This document shows, piece after piece, positions 1 to 8,095 of a stretch of 64,000 nt of DNA. A program made the position numbers and the translations under genes. Source of the stretch: Pseudomonas fulva 12-X (GTDB lineage Bacteria > Pseudomonadota > Gammaproteobacteria > Pseudomonadales > Pseudomonadaceae); NCBI RefSeq assembly GCF_000213805.1, contig NC_015556.1, positions 434,001 to 498,000 on the forward strand. The letters are read 5' to 3'. The notes below the pieces were generated by a model. The model was not told where the DNA came from, did not search any database, and saw only the letters and a list, made by a program, of their open reading frames with translations. The number at the start of each line of letters is the position of its first letter. The first letter of the stretch is position 1.

Positions 1-127
1 CGCAGCCCTGCTGGGCCTGAGCGTCGGCCAGCACATCGACTGGCCGGCCCCAGGCGGCAAGGAACTCAAGCTGACCCTGCTGGCAGTCGAATACCAGCCA
101 GAAGCGGCGGGCGAATACGCGCGCTGA
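1..127 (+). CDS. rnk: Rnk, regulator of nucleoside diphosphate kinase (3' end only)
   Basis: Only the last 41 codons are in the window, read from base 2 to the TGA at 125-127. The visible part, with the motifs [16 protein letters not shown] and [16 protein letters not shown], is the C-terminal FKBP-like/GreA-C-type domain ending typical of Pseudomonas Rnk. Rnk is a small Gre-factor-like protein that binds RNA polymerase and influences nucleoside diphosphate kinase levels. A strong hairpin terminator follows, and the gene converges on cyaA, which is the gene order I know from P. aeruginosa. The N-terminal coiled-coil part cannot be seen, so the identification rests on the C-terminal residues and on position. 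Confidence 0.8.
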   Translation, partial: AALLGLSVGQHIDWPAPGGKELKLTLLAVEYQPEAAGEYAR

Positions 128-178
128 GTTGCATCCGACTCGGCGCCGTTCCCACTGTCGAGTCAGCTCCCTTCTTGG

Positions 179-205
179 CCCGGATCGCGCCGCGATCCGG
201 GTTTT
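179..205 (+). terminator. Rho-independent terminator of rnk
   Basis: A perfect 11-bp stem (CCCGGATCGCG at 179-189, pairing with CGCGATCCGGG at 191-201) is followed directly by TTTT. It lies between rnk and the convergent cyaA stop codon. The T-run is on the plus-strand side, so it serves rnk. Confidence 0.85.
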
Positions 206-221
206 CAGGTAACGCCCATGA

Positions 222-3062
222 TCAGGACGTACGCAGCGCGGCGTTCAGCGCCTCTTCGAGACTGGCCTTGTAGCGCAGGTAATGCACCACCGAAGGCTGC
301 CGCTCGCCGAGCAGCGCGGAAAGGTCGAGGTCGGTGATGTAGCACGGGTACGGTTGCTGCTCGCTGCGTTGGGCGAGGATGTGCCGGGCCACGTTGGCGA
401 ACAGCTGCTCGCCGTATTCGAGTTCGGAAAACTCCCGGTGGTTGCAGAACAGGCTGACGTAGGCGCGAGGACCTTGGCCCGGCTCGACGATGGCTTGCAC
501 GTCATAGAACGGCAGGCTGATTTCATTCAGCGGCGCCGGCCTGGGCTCCAGGCGTTGCGCGCGCAGTGGCGGGGTGGGCAGCACCTGGTAGTAGAGAATT
601 TCCAGCGGCTGCGGCGCGGCGTCGAAGGCCTGGGCCGCGTCGCGCCGGTACAGCAGCGATTGCAGGAAGCGGTGCAACGGTGTCAGCAGGCTGTTTTCGT
701 TGTGGAACGGCGCCTGACTGCGCCACAGCGCACCGCATTCATCCAGCACGCTGATCTGCGCCTGGCTCTGCGCTTCGTCGAGGCGATAGAACACCTGAAT
801 GCACGCCGGCCGCCCGGCCTCGAGGATCAGCGCCAGGTCTTCGCCTTCCAGCGCGTTGCGGTCCAGGCGCAGTGGGCTGTATTCGGCGCGATCCTGGGCG
901 AGGTGTTCGAGCAGCGCGGGCAGATCCTCCAGCGTGCTGTGCCGCACGTCGCCGGGCGTCAGGTCGAGCAAGTGATAGCGGCGGGCGATCTGCAGCAGGT
1001 AGCGCTGCGCCTGGCCGCTGTCGAGGCAGTCGATCAGCTCGCCGAGCAAACCCTCGACGCGCTCGACGATGGTCGCGGCGCGGTTGCGGCAGTAGCAGAA
1101 CACTCGCAGATTGGGGCGCTCGTCGCGCCTGGGCAAGGCGCTTAACACATCGCTCAGGCAGTCGAGCAGCGCGGTGGGACCGTCGTAACGCTCGACCAGC
1201 AACTCGTTCCAGCTGTTGAGGGTGATGCGGTCCAGAGTCAGCACCAGATTGTCGCGCACGCCGGAATAGCCCAGCGGGTCGGTGCGCTCACTGGTCATGT
1301 GCACGTTCATCTGGCTGTGCTGCTTGAGCGGATCGATGCCGACGTTGATCAGCAGCAGTTCTTCGGCAGGCCGGCGCGGGCGTGCCAGAGCGGCTTCGGT
1401 CACGCTCGCCAGGGGCATCGGCAGGGCCTGGGCCAGGCAGCCCAGCAACTGGCTCAATTCGAATTCGGTGAGGTCGCTGTCGCCCGGATGCAGCGACAGA
1501 TGCGTGCCGCTGTCGATCACGCCATTGCGATGGCTCCAGGCGAGCAGCTCGATCAGGCTGCGGGCCTGGCGCAGCGGCGCGAAATCCTGCCATTCCTGGG
1601 CGCCCAGGCTGCCGTTGTAGAGCGCCCAGCGCTCGCCCTTGGGCGACGGGTTATGCACCAGGGTCAGGGTGTCTTCGCCCAGGTCCGGGGCGATGCCCGG
1701 GTTGATGAATTCCACCTTGCCGGCGCGGCGCTCGAAGGCGGCGTACAGGCGCCGGCCCAGCACGGCCAGGTCGCGGCTGCTGGCCGCCACGCCCTCAGGG
1801 CGATTGCGGGCGAACAGCGACAGGAAGCGGTAGCTGTAGTTGAGTTCGTTGACCAGCGCCTGGCGCTCGGCGACCACCTGGCGGACCTTCCACTGGCTGC
1901 GGCTGTCGAGCAGGATCAGCTGGCGTTCGCCCCAGCCCCACTCGCCGGTCAGGCGCTCGAGCAGCAGGCGCTGCCAGCTCTTTTCGCGGTGGCGCGGCGG
2001 CTTGCTGATCTTCTTGTTGACCTTCAGGTACAGGCAGCGCCTGACCAGCTCCAGGCGCTCGGTTTCGCCGCGCGCCTGCAGGTATTCCTCCAGGCGGCGG
2101 TAGATCAGCACGTAAGGATCCAGCTCGTCGAGGTCGAGCTGGCCGTCGTACACCGCCTGCTTGAAACGCAGCGACAGGCAGCGCACCTGGGGATGCTCGC
2201 TGGCATAGACCTCGGTGAGCAGCAACTTGAGCGCCGACTTGTAGGGCGACTCGATGCCCTTGAACAGCTGCCACATGCCTGCGCCGAGAAACTCACCGGC
2301 CGGCACCTCGGCCAGGTGGCCAAAGTCGAGCACATCCTCGGCGCGCACGAAGCGCTTGCTCAGCAGCGCCTCGGTGACATGGGCATAGCGATGCTCGTCG
2401 CCTGCCGGCACCAGCCACCACAGCGGCATGCGCCCGCCCAGCCAGATGGCCGTGCGGTAGAACTCGTCGAGCAGCAGAAAGTGCTGAGTGGTGCCGCAGT
2501 CGTCCGAGGTCAGCCGCGCTTCCCGTAAACCGCTGCGAAAACGTTCGGGGTCGATCAGGAAAAAATGCGCCTCGGCGCCCTGGCTGGCCGCCCAGCTCTG
2601 CAGCAGGTCGCACTTGCGCTGCAGCGCTTCGCGTTCGGTGGCGTCGAGCTCGCTGGCATGACAGACCCACAAATCCATGTCGCTCTGCTCGGCCTGGGCC
2701 ACGGTGCCCAGGCTGCCCATCAGGAACAGGCCATGGATGGGCGTTGGCGCCGGCGCGCGGGCCGGTTTGTAGGCGAAGGAACGGGTCAGGCGCTGGGCTT
2801 CGGCCAGCAGCTCTGCCGAAGGCTCAAAGTGCGCCAGACCAGCCGGCGTCTGCGCCGACACGTAGCCGGGCAGTAACGGATGATTGACGTGAAACAGCAG
2901 TGGCAACAGCGTCAGCACCCGTTGCTGACGGGGCGACAGAGCCTGCATGGCGCGCTGCTGGCGGCCGTGGTTGATGCGCATGAAGCGTGCGCGTAGCTGC
3001 GTCAGCACCTTGCGGTCGATGCCGTCATCGATATTGGGTCGCAGGGGCAGGTGGCGCGTCAT
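222..3062 (-). CDS. cyaA: Class I adenylate cyclase CyaA
   Basis: This enzyme makes cAMP from ATP in the cytoplasm. The roughly 946-residue length and architecture are those of enterobacterial-type class I cyclases. The nucleotidyltransferase-like catalytic site is visible near residues 115-132 (GSLG followed by SDMDLWV, with paired Asp residues), and a conserved LNSWNELLVERYDG segment lies further in. The C-terminal half is the regulatory region. The frame can be extended upstream to a TTG at 3089, but the ATG at 3062 gives the family's usual N-terminus; the ribosome-binding site is weak at both. In pseudomonads cAMP from this enzyme and CyaB feeds the Crp-like regulator Vfr. The gene converges on rnk. 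Confidence 0.93.
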   Translation of the reverse strand: MTRHLPLRPNIDDGIDRKVLTQLRARFMRINHGRQQRAMQALSPRQQRVLTLLPLLFHVNHPLLPGYVSAQTPAGLAHFEPSAELLAEAQRLTRSFAYKPARAPAPTPIHGLFLMGSLGTVAQAEQSDMDLWVCHASELDATEREALQRKCDLLQSWAASQGAEAHFFLIDPERFRSGLREARLTSDDCGTTQHFLLLDEFYRTAIWLGGRMPLWWLVPAGDEHRYAHVTEALLSKRFVRAEDVLDFGHLAEVPAGEFLGAGMWQLFKGIESPYKSALKLLLTEVYASEHPQVRCLSLRFKQAVYDGQLDLDELDPYVLIYRRLEEYLQARGETERLELVRRCLYLKVNKKISKPPRHREKSWQRLLLERLTGEWGWGERQLILLDSRSQWKVRQVVAERQALVNELNYSYRFLSLFARNRPEGVAASSRDLAVLGRRLYAAFERRAGKVEFINPGIAPDLGEDTLTLVHNPSPKGERWALYNGSLGAQEWQDFAPLRQARSLIELLAWSHRNGVIDSGTHLSLHPGDSDLTEFELSQLLGCLAQALPMPLASVTEAALARPRRPAEELLLINVGIDPLKQHSQMNVHMTSERTDPLGYSGVRDNLVLTLDRITLNSWNELLVERYDGPTALLDCLSDVLSALPRRDERPNLRVFCYCRNRAATIVERVEGLLGELIDCLDSGQAQRYLLQIARRYHLLDLTPGDVRHSTLEDLPALLEHLAQDRAEYSPLRLDRNALEGEDLALILEAGRPACIQVFYRLDEAQSQAQISVLDECGALWRSQAPFHNENSLLTPLHRFLQSLLYRRDAAQAFDAAPQPLEILYYQVLPTPPLRAQRLEPRPAPLNEISLPFYDVQAIVEPGQGPRAYVSLFCNHREFSELEYGEQLFANVARHILAQRSEQQPYPCYITDLDLSALLGERQPSVVHYLRYKASLEEALNAALRTS

Positions 3063-3169
3063 GCTCGGGCTCGGCCGGGTGATGAGCAAGCCTACAGGCG
3101 CGGCGCACCTGCTCGCAATGGCGTTCGGGAAAGGGCCTGCCGCGGCGGGCGGCAGGCGTGTTCAGGCTG

Positions 3170-3415
3170 TCAGAGCGCTTTGCCGGTGGTGAGGATGGTT
3201 TTCAGGCTTTGCGCGTGTTCGGCGGCTTCGTGGCCCAGGCGGGTCAGGTAACCGCCATCGGGGAGGGTGATCAGCCCCTTGTCATGCAGGCGCCCGGCAG
3301 CGGCGACGGCGGATGAGGCGGCATCGTGGTGGATCTTCAGACCCTCCTGTCCGTTGTCCAGGTTGAACAGCAAAAGAATTTCCAGTTCGGCGACCAGATC
3401 GGCATTAAAGGCCAT
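3170..3415 (-). CDS. Small conserved protein, TIGR02647 family
   Basis: An 81-residue cytoplasmic protein beginning MAFNADLVAELEILLLFN, which I recognise as the small Pseudomonas-conserved family TIGR02647 of unknown function. The ATG at 3413-3415 has a good AGGAGT ribosome-binding site 5 bases upstream. The start lies inside the last codons of the upstream binding-protein gene (11-base overlap), so the two may be translationally coupled. The sequence is mostly helical, with an HTH-like feel in its middle (AAGRLHDKGLITLPDGGYLT), resembling a winged-helix turn. That reading is only suggestive, and no function can be assigned. Confidence 0.75.
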   Translation of the reverse strand: MAFNADLVAELEILLLFNLDNGQEGLKIHHDAASSAVAAAGRLHDKGLITLPDGGYLTRLGHEAAEHAQSLKTILTTGKAL

Positions 3416-4259
3416 GGTGACTCCTGCCTGTTGTTGTAGTGCACGGCGCGGGCCGTGGATCGCGGGTTCGCCCCGCAGGCGAAGTGTAGTCAAGGCGGCG
3501 GCAGTTCGCCGGGGTGTGCTGCCAGCGCTCGAGAATCTTCTGGTAGCGACCATCCTTACGCAAGGCGCGCATGCCCTGTTCGAAGCGTTTGAGCAGGTCG
3601 GCGGCATCGGGATTACGACGCGAGAAACTCAGGTAGAGCGTGGGGCTGTCGAGGGTCTCCAGCGCCACGAACTGATCCTGTAACTCAGGATGCTCCCTGA
3701 ACAGCGCCTGGGCGGTGCCACGGTAGGCGGCCACGAAATCGACGCGGCCGCGCTGCAGCATCAGAAAACCGCTGAGGTCGCGGCGCACCGGGATGCGGAT
3801 CACCTGCTGGTCGTTGTCCAGGCGTGCGCCGTATTCATAGCCGATGGTCACCGCCACCTTGCGGCCGGCGAGATTCTGCGGCTTGCCGTTAGCCGGCGCT
3901 TCACCGACGCGGGCCCAGAGCAGGATGTCGTCGCTGAACAGCGGCTCTCCGGGGATCAGGTAATCGGCGTCGATGCGTGCATCCGGTGCTGTGTTGAAGC
4001 AGGCCGCCAGCACGCCTTCTTCGGTCATTTGCATGCAGCGCGAGTACGGGTAGGGCACCAGCTGCACCGGCGTGTCGCTGGCGGCGAAGGCGGCCTCGAC
4101 GATCTCCACCGACATGCCCTGCACGCGGCCGTCGCGGTAGGCAGTGTAGGGATACCAGTCATCCTCGGCGCCGATGCGCGGCACCTGCCCGGCCTGGGCC
4201 AAGACGCAGGTGGCGAACAACAGGACCAGGCACAATCTGAGGGGTGTGGAAGAACGCAT
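3405..4259 (-). CDS. Periplasmic amino-acid-type substrate-binding protein (SBP_bac_3)
   Basis: A 284-residue exported protein with an N-terminal signal peptide (LCLVLLFATCVLAQAG, cleavage near residue 23). It has the two-lobe layout of family 3 solute-binding proteins: lobe 1 contains DDWYPYTAYRDGRVQGMSVE, then GRKVAVTIGYEYG, and it ends with the typical MRALRKDGRYQKILERW. No ABC permease or ATPase gene is adjacent, so it may be an orphan receptor or a sensor-like binding protein rather than part of a local importer. The C-terminal 30 residues after ERWQ look degenerate and overlap the next gene. The ligand is unknown; a polar amino acid is the family default. Confidence 0.8.
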   Translation of the reverse strand: MRSSTPLRLCLVLLFATCVLAQAGQVPRIGAEDDWYPYTAYRDGRVQGMSVEIVEAAFAASDTPVQLVPYPYSRCMQMTEEGVLAACFNTAPDARIDADYLIPGEPLFSDDILLWARVGEAPANGKPQNLAGRKVAVTIGYEYGARLDNDQQVIRIPVRRDLSGFLMLQRGRVDFVAAYRGTAQALFREHPELQDQFVALETLDSPTLYLSFSRRNPDAADLLKRFEQGMRALRKDGRYQKILERWQHTPANCRRLDYTSPAGRTRDPRPAPCTTTTGRSHHGL

Positions 4260-4338
4260 CCGAGCTTATCCACAGGGGCATTGCGCAACCATAGCAGTGC
4301 CCGCAGCGGGAAAGAAGGCGGCTGGCTGTCGCGCGGGC

Positions 4339-4614
4339 TCAGGCTTCGTCGGGCAGGGTCGGCAGGGCGCGCAACAGGCGCTCGTAGTTCTCGGCATCGA
4401 AGGGCCGATCTTCGCGCAGCATGGCGTCCACTTCGTGGGCCAGCACCATGGCCATCATCTGCACGCTTTCCTCGCGGTCATGGCCGACCAGGGTCAGCTT
4501 GTTCAGCACTGCCTGGGCGAACGCCGGCTCACCGGATTCCAGCTGATTCTCGATGGCCTGAACCAGGGTGTTCTCAGTGAAGGTGTCGTCGTCGTGCTCG
4601 TCGGCGCTGCTCAT
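4339..4614 (-). CDS. Conserved hypothetical protein, acidic, 91 aa
   Basis: I do not recognise a named family. The protein starts MSSADEHDDDTFTENT, is strongly acidic at the N-terminus, and is otherwise helical (LVQAIENQLESGEPAFAQAVLNK, then MMAMVLAHEVDAMLRE). It has no signal peptide or membrane segment, so it is probably cytoplasmic. The ATG at 4612-4614 fits the start of the acidic head; the frame runs open further upstream into the shared intergenic region, which I judge non-coding. It is divergent from the IclR regulator and may share its operator region, although nothing in the protein links it to sugar metabolism. Confidence 0.6.
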   Translation of the reverse strand: MSSADEHDDDTFTENTLVQAIENQLESGEPAFAQAVLNKLTLVGHDREESVQMMAMVLAHEVDAMLREDRPFDAENYERLLRALPTLPDEA

Positions 4615-4694
4615 GGGGCGTTCCAGTCGGTCGGGAGAAAGTGGGCAGTGTAGGCAGGTGACTGGCCGCTGACCATGGATGTGGCGGCCAAAAT

Positions 4695-4736
4695 CATATA
4701 TCCCGATATATGGGAGTGTGTTTCTCATATTGAGAA
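4695..4736. promoter_or_regulatory. Two palindromes upstream of the IclR gene, candidate operators
   Basis: Two perfect inverted repeats lie in the divergent intergenic region: CATATAT-CCCG-ATATATG at 4695-4712 and TTCTCA-TAT-TGAGAA at 4722-4736. Both are AT-rich islands in high-GC DNA, 42-83 bases before the IclR start codon. IclR-family proteins bind short palindromes and usually autoregulate, so these are plausible operators. This is inference from position and symmetry. Confidence 0.5.
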
Positions 4737-4777
4737 TTGTGAGTTGCGCGACTACAGTCCTCTGTCTGGAGAAACCC

Positions 4778-5557
4778 ATGCAAACAGATCACGACAAACA
4801 GGCGCCGGCGGGCGCTCAGGCGCTGTTTCGCGGCCTGGCGGTCATCGATGCCGTCGCCCAGGGCGCCTGCAGCTTGGCCGATATTGGCGCCGCCATCGGC
4901 TGCACGCGCAGCACCACTCACCGGCTGATCGCCGCCCTGGTGCAGGCGGATTACCTGCGCGCCCTGGGCGGCAGCAGTGGCGGTTACCAGCTTGGCCCGC
5001 GGCTGATCGAGCTCGGCTACAAGGCTCGCGCGCAGATGCCGCTGAGCAGGCTCGCGCATGGGCACCTCGTCCGCTTGGCCCAGGCCACCCAGGACACCGT
5101 GCACCTGGGCGTGCGTGACGGCCGCGATGTGCTGTACATCGACAAGCTGCCAGGCAGCCGTGGCCTGGAAATGCGCTCGCGCATCGGCCTGCGCATGCCG
5201 CTGGCACTGACCGGCATCGGCAAGGCGCTGATGCTCGACCTGCCGGAAAGCGAATGGCAGGCGCTGCATGAGCACGGCCGCCAGTTGCGGGCCGGCAGCG
5301 CCATGATGTCTTGGGAAGCGTTTCGTGACCGCCTGCGCGACTACGCCAACGGCGGCTTCAGCCTCGACCTGGAAGAGAACGAGCTGGGGATTCGCTGCGT
5401 GGCCGCGCCGATACGTGATGCCGGTGGGCAGATCGTCGCTGCCCTGAGCGTGGCCAGCGCCGTGCCCTATATGCCCGAGGCGCGCCTGCACGACCTGCGC
5501 CCCGAGGTCATCGCCTGCGCGCAGTCGATTTCCGCCGAGCTGGGCTGGCGGCCCTGA
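4778..5557 (+). CDS. IclR-family transcriptional regulator
   Basis: A 259-residue regulator with the IclR layout: an N-terminal winged helix-turn-helix (about residues 15-70, including LADIGAAIGCTRSTTHRLIAALVQADYLR) and a C-terminal effector-binding domain (about 85-255) with the family-typical LPLALTGIGKALML-like segment and the ENELGIRCVAAPI motif. The ATG at 4778 is preceded by GGAGAAA; an upstream extension of the frame would run through the palindromic operator region and is rejected. It lies 45 bases before a DgoA-type aldolase gene on the same strand, so it probably controls a galactonate or related sugar-acid pathway. The effector is not identifiable from sequence. Confidence 0.88.
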   Translation: MQTDHDKQAPAGAQALFRGLAVIDAVAQGACSLADIGAAIGCTRSTTHRLIAALVQADYLRALGGSSGGYQLGPRLIELGYKARAQMPLSRLAHGHLVRLAQATQDTVHLGVRDGRDVLYIDKLPGSRGLEMRSRIGLRMPLALTGIGKALMLDLPESEWQALHEHGRQLRAGSAMMSWEAFRDRLRDYANGGFSLDLEENELGIRCVAAPIRDAGGQIVAALSVASAVPYMPEARLHDLRPEVIACAQSISAELGWRP

Positions 5558-5602
5558 GGCCGAGCTTTCATCCATTTCCGTGATGCCCGAGGAGGGCCTG
5601 CA

Positions 5603-6226
5603 ATGTCCGCTACCTACCTTCGCGAGCTGCCACTGATCGCCATCCTGCGCGGCGTCACCCCCGAGGAAATCATGCCCGTGGGCCTGGCGCTCTACGAGGC
5701 CGGTTTCCGGGCCATCGAGATTCCCCTGAACTCGCCCGAGCCGCTGCACAGCATCGGTCTGCTGGCGGCCGAGCTGGGCGAGCGCGCGCTGATCGGCGCC
5801 GGCACCGTGCTCAGCGTCCGTCAGGTCGAGGAGGTGGCGCAGGCCGGTGGCCGGCTGATCGTCTCGCCCAACTGCAACGCCCAGGTGATTCAGGCGACTC
5901 GCCAGGCCGGGCTGTTCAGTGCACCGGGTGTGGCGACGCCGAGCGAAGGTTTCGCGGCGCTCGAAGCGGGTGCCGACGTGCTCAAGCTGTTTCCGGCCGA
6001 ACAGTTCAACCCGGCGATCGTCAAGGCGTGGCGTGCGGTGTTCGCCAGGGACGTCGCGCTGCTGCCGGTGGGCGGCATCACCCCGGCGAACATGGCAGGT
6101 TACCTGGCGGCGGGCGCCAGTGGCTTCGGGCTCGGTTCGGCGTTGTACAAGCCCGGCATGAGCGCCCGTGAGGTGGGTGACAATGCCGCCGCTTTCGTCG
6201 CGGCCTGGCAGGCGATCCCGCGCTGA
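5603..6226 (+). CDS. dgoA: 2-dehydro-3-deoxy-6-phosphogalactonate aldolase (DgoA-type)
   Basis: A 207-residue KDPG/KDPGal-family aldolase that cleaves the 6-phospho sugar acid to pyruvate and glyceraldehyde 3-phosphate. The match to E. coli DgoA is close: LPLIAILRGVTP at the N-terminus, AIEIPLNSP with the catalytic Glu39, IGAGTVL at 64-70, and the Schiff-base lysine Lys128 in DVLKLFPAE. The C-terminal GGITPANMAGYLAAGASGFGLGS binds phosphate. It follows the IclR gene with a GGAGGG-type ribosome-binding site (gaggagggcc). The usual partner genes for galactonate dehydratase and the 2-dehydro-3-deoxygalactonokinase are not in the window, so the pathway must be completed elsewhere or the enzyme is used differently. 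Confidence 0.9.
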   Translation: MSATYLRELPLIAILRGVTPEEIMPVGLALYEAGFRAIEIPLNSPEPLHSIGLLAAELGERALIGAGTVLSVRQVEEVAQAGGRLIVSPNCNAQVIQATRQAGLFSAPGVATPSEGFAALEAGADVLKLFPAEQFNPAIVKAWRAVFARDVALLPVGGITPANMAGYLAAGASGFGLGSALYKPGMSAREVGDNAAAFVAAWQAIPR

Positions 6227-6253
6227 GCGCAATCACCTGGCGCCGCGTCTGCT

Positions 6254-6496
6254 TTAGGGACGGTTGGCGATCTTCTGCAGGTTCTCGTGGATCTTGAACA
6301 ACACGATCATCAGCTCGCACCAGATGCGCGCGCCGATGGCGCCGCCGATCAGGGTGCCGAGGCCGCCGATGAAGCTGCCGTAGGCGCCGAACATCATCGT
6401 CAGGCCGCTCACGGCCACGCTGAGCAACAACAGCCAGTAGACGAAGGTGATGATTTTCGGGGTGAGCATCGCGTCGAAGAAGAACAGGTTCTTCAT
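6254..6496 (-). CDS. DUF4282-type small membrane protein
   Basis: An 80-residue protein, MKNLFFFDAMLTPKIITFVYW..., with two hydrophobic segments (about residues 14-35 and 40-58) and a charged cytoplasmic C-terminus (IHENLQKIANRP). The FFDxMLTPKIITxxYW opening is the signature of the DUF4282 family, whose function is unknown. The ATG at 6494-6496 has a GGAGTT ribosome-binding site. It converges on dgoA and is divergent from the GST gene; neither neighbour suggests a job for it. Confidence 0.75.
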   Translation of the reverse strand: MKNLFFFDAMLTPKIITFVYWLLLLSVAVSGLTMMFGAYGSFIGGLGTLIGGAIGARIWCELMIVLFKIHENLQKIANRP

Positions 6497-6661
6497 GGGT
6501 AACTCCAGTCCGTGGGTTGGCCGGCCGATGCCGGGCGGCGCAGGGTAGCAGCCGTCGAGAGTGGCGGCCAGTTGTCCGAAATGCCGCTGGCGGGGCTCTG
6601 TGAATGTCGCTAGCGTGTAGAGCTGACCCGCTTCGGTCTGCCTACCAGAGGAAACGCATCC

Positions 6662-7327
6662 ATGCTCAGGCTCCATGGCTTCGCCGTCAGCAACTACTAC
6701 AACATGGTCAAGCTCGCCCTGCTGGAAAAGGGAGTGCCGTTCGAGGAGGTGCTGGTCTTTGCCTCCCGCGACGAGGCCTTCCTGGCGATCAGCCCGCGCG
6801 GCAAGGTGCCGGTTCTGCAATGCGAGCACGGCTACATCAGTGAAACGTCGGCGATTCTCGAATACATCGAGGCGCTGGGTCAGGGCCCGGCGCTGCTGCC
6901 CAAGGGCGCCTACCAGCAGGCGCGGGTACGCGAGCTGACCAAGTACATCGAGCTGTATATCGAGCTACCTGCGCGCGCCTGTTATGCCCAGGCGTTCTTT
7001 GGCCTGCAGGTTGATCCGGCAATCGTGGCCAAAAGCCGCGAGGAACTGCTCGGCGGCATCGATGCGCTCAAGCGCCTGGGCAAGTTTGCGCCCTATGTGG
7101 CGGGCGAAAGCCTGAGCATCGCTGACCTGTACTTCCTGTACAGCGTCGACCTGGCCGCTGCCGTGGCTCACAAGGTGTTCGCCATGGATCTGCTGGGCGA
7201 TTTTCCCAAGGCCAGAGAACTGCTCGACAGCTTCGCCAAGAACCCCAACGTGCAGCGCATCGCGGCCGACAAGGACGCGATGATGGGCCCGTTCCTGGCC
7301 CACATGAAGGCTCGCTTCGGCGGCTGA
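6662..7327 (+). CDS. Glutathione S-transferase family protein
   Basis: A 221-residue soluble protein with the two-domain GST layout. The N-terminal thioredoxin-like domain (about 1-76) starts MLRLHGFAVSNYYNMVKLALLEKGVPFEEV and carries the cis-proline segment GKVPVL and the glutathione-contacting ETSAILEYIE. The all-helical C-terminal domain (about 88-210) contains GESLSIADLYFLYSVDL, the GST N-capping-box region. Ser11 or Tyr13 would be the candidate thiol-activating residue. The substrate cannot be read from sequence. Its TGA at 7325-7327 abuts the stop codon of the convergent acetyltransferase gene with no intergenic base. Confidence 0.88.
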   Translation: MLRLHGFAVSNYYNMVKLALLEKGVPFEEVLVFASRDEAFLAISPRGKVPVLQCEHGYISETSAILEYIEALGQGPALLPKGAYQQARVRELTKYIELYIELPARACYAQAFFGLQVDPAIVAKSREELLGGIDALKRLGKFAPYVAGESLSIADLYFLYSVDLAAAVAHKVFAMDLLGDFPKARELLDSFAKNPNVQRIAADKDAMMGPFLAHMKARFGG

Positions 7328-7807
7328 TCAGCCGGCGGCGAAGCTCGTCAGGGCTTCGCCAGTCAGGCGATAGCCGATCCACTCGTTCTGCGGCTTGGCG
7401 CCGATGGAGTCGTAGAACTCGATGGCCGGCGTGTTCCAGTCCAGCACCGACCACTCGAAACGACCGCAACCGCGCGCCACCGCCAGCTTGGCCAGGTGGC
7501 GCAGCAGCGCCTTGCCGGCGCCGACGCCGCGCTGCTGCGGGGTGATGTACAGGTCTTCCAGGTACAGGCCGTGCTTGCCCAGCCAGGTCGAGTAATTGAA
7601 GAAATACACCGCGTAGCCCATCGGCTCGCCGTTCAGTTCGCAGATCAGCCCGTGGGCTGTGCTGCCCTCGCCGAACAGGCTGTTCTCGATACCGGCGACA
7701 TCGGTTTTCACCTCGTGCTCGGCCTTCTCGTAGATGGCCAGGTCGGTGATGAAACGCAGGATCAGGGCAGCGTCTTCGCGTACTGCGGGGCGGATGTTCA
7801 GGGTCAT
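7328..7807 (-). CDS. GNAT-family N-acetyltransferase, SAT-like
   Basis: A 159-residue acetyl-CoA-dependent N-acetyltransferase. The acetyl-CoA pyrophosphate-binding motif QQRGVGAGKALL is at about residues 91-102, preceded by LYLEDLYITP (motif A strand) and followed by RFEWSVLDWNTPAIEFYDSIGA (motif B). This set is characteristic of the diamine/thialysine acetyltransferase (SAT1/SAT2-like) subgroup, so a small amine is the likely acceptor. The opening, MTLNIRPAVREDAALILRFI, is the standard GNAT strand-helix start. The ATG at 7805-7807 is well placed. It is tail-to-tail with the GST gene and may be co-transcribed with the small membrane protein upstream. Confidence 0.86.
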   Translation of the reverse strand: MTLNIRPAVREDAALILRFITDLAIYEKAEHEVKTDVAGIENSLFGEGSTAHGLICELNGEPMGYAVYFFNYSTWLGKHGLYLEDLYITPQQRGVGAGKALLRHLAKLAVARGCGRFEWSVLDWNTPAIEFYDSIGAKPQNEWIGYRLTGEALTSFAAG

Positions 7808-7828
7808 GGAATTGTCTCGTGCAGAAGA

Positions 7829-8071
7829 TCAGTCATGGGTGACGGTCAGCCACGTCAGTAGCAAACCCACCAGGCAGAGGAAACCGAACACTGCGACCCA
7901 GGCCGTGCGTGAACCCATCGGGTCGTCCACGCGCAGCGGCAGATTCGGGTAGCGGCCCAGCGTCAGCAGGCGCAGGATCAGCCAGCCAATGCCGTAGAAG
8001 AGGTAGGCCAGAAACACCTCGGCGATCATCCCGGCCAGAAACCCCAGGCCGCGTAGCAGCAGTTCAAACAT
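7829..8071 (-). CDS. Small two-TM membrane protein, unknown function
   Basis: An 80-residue hydrophobic protein with two predicted membrane helices: about residues 3-36 (long, LLLRGLGFLAGMIAEVFLAYLFYGIGWLILRLL, possibly re-entrant) and 58-77 (WVAVFGFLCLVGLLLTWLTV). They flank a short polar loop (LGRYPNLPLRVDDPMGSRT). The start is the ATG at 8069-8071. It sits between argH and the GNAT gene, same strand, with short gaps of about 20-25 bases, so it may be in the argH transcript. I do not recognise the family. Confidence 0.6.
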   Translation of the reverse strand: MFELLLRGLGFLAGMIAEVFLAYLFYGIGWLILRLLTLGRYPNLPLRVDDPMGSRTAWVAVFGFLCLVGLLLTWLTVTHD

Positions 8072-8095
8072 GGGCGTCCTTTCCCTGGGCTTGAT

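Noticed and set aside
3063..3089. Upstream TTG start for cyaA
   Set aside because: The ATG at 3062 gives the family N-terminus, and the added residues (MLITRPSPS) do not match the family.
4266..4274. TTATCCACA, a perfect DnaA-box match
   Set aside because: A single box in the promoter of a binding-protein gene, with no cluster of boxes, no AT-rich unwinding element and no dnaA/dnaN nearby; not an origin.
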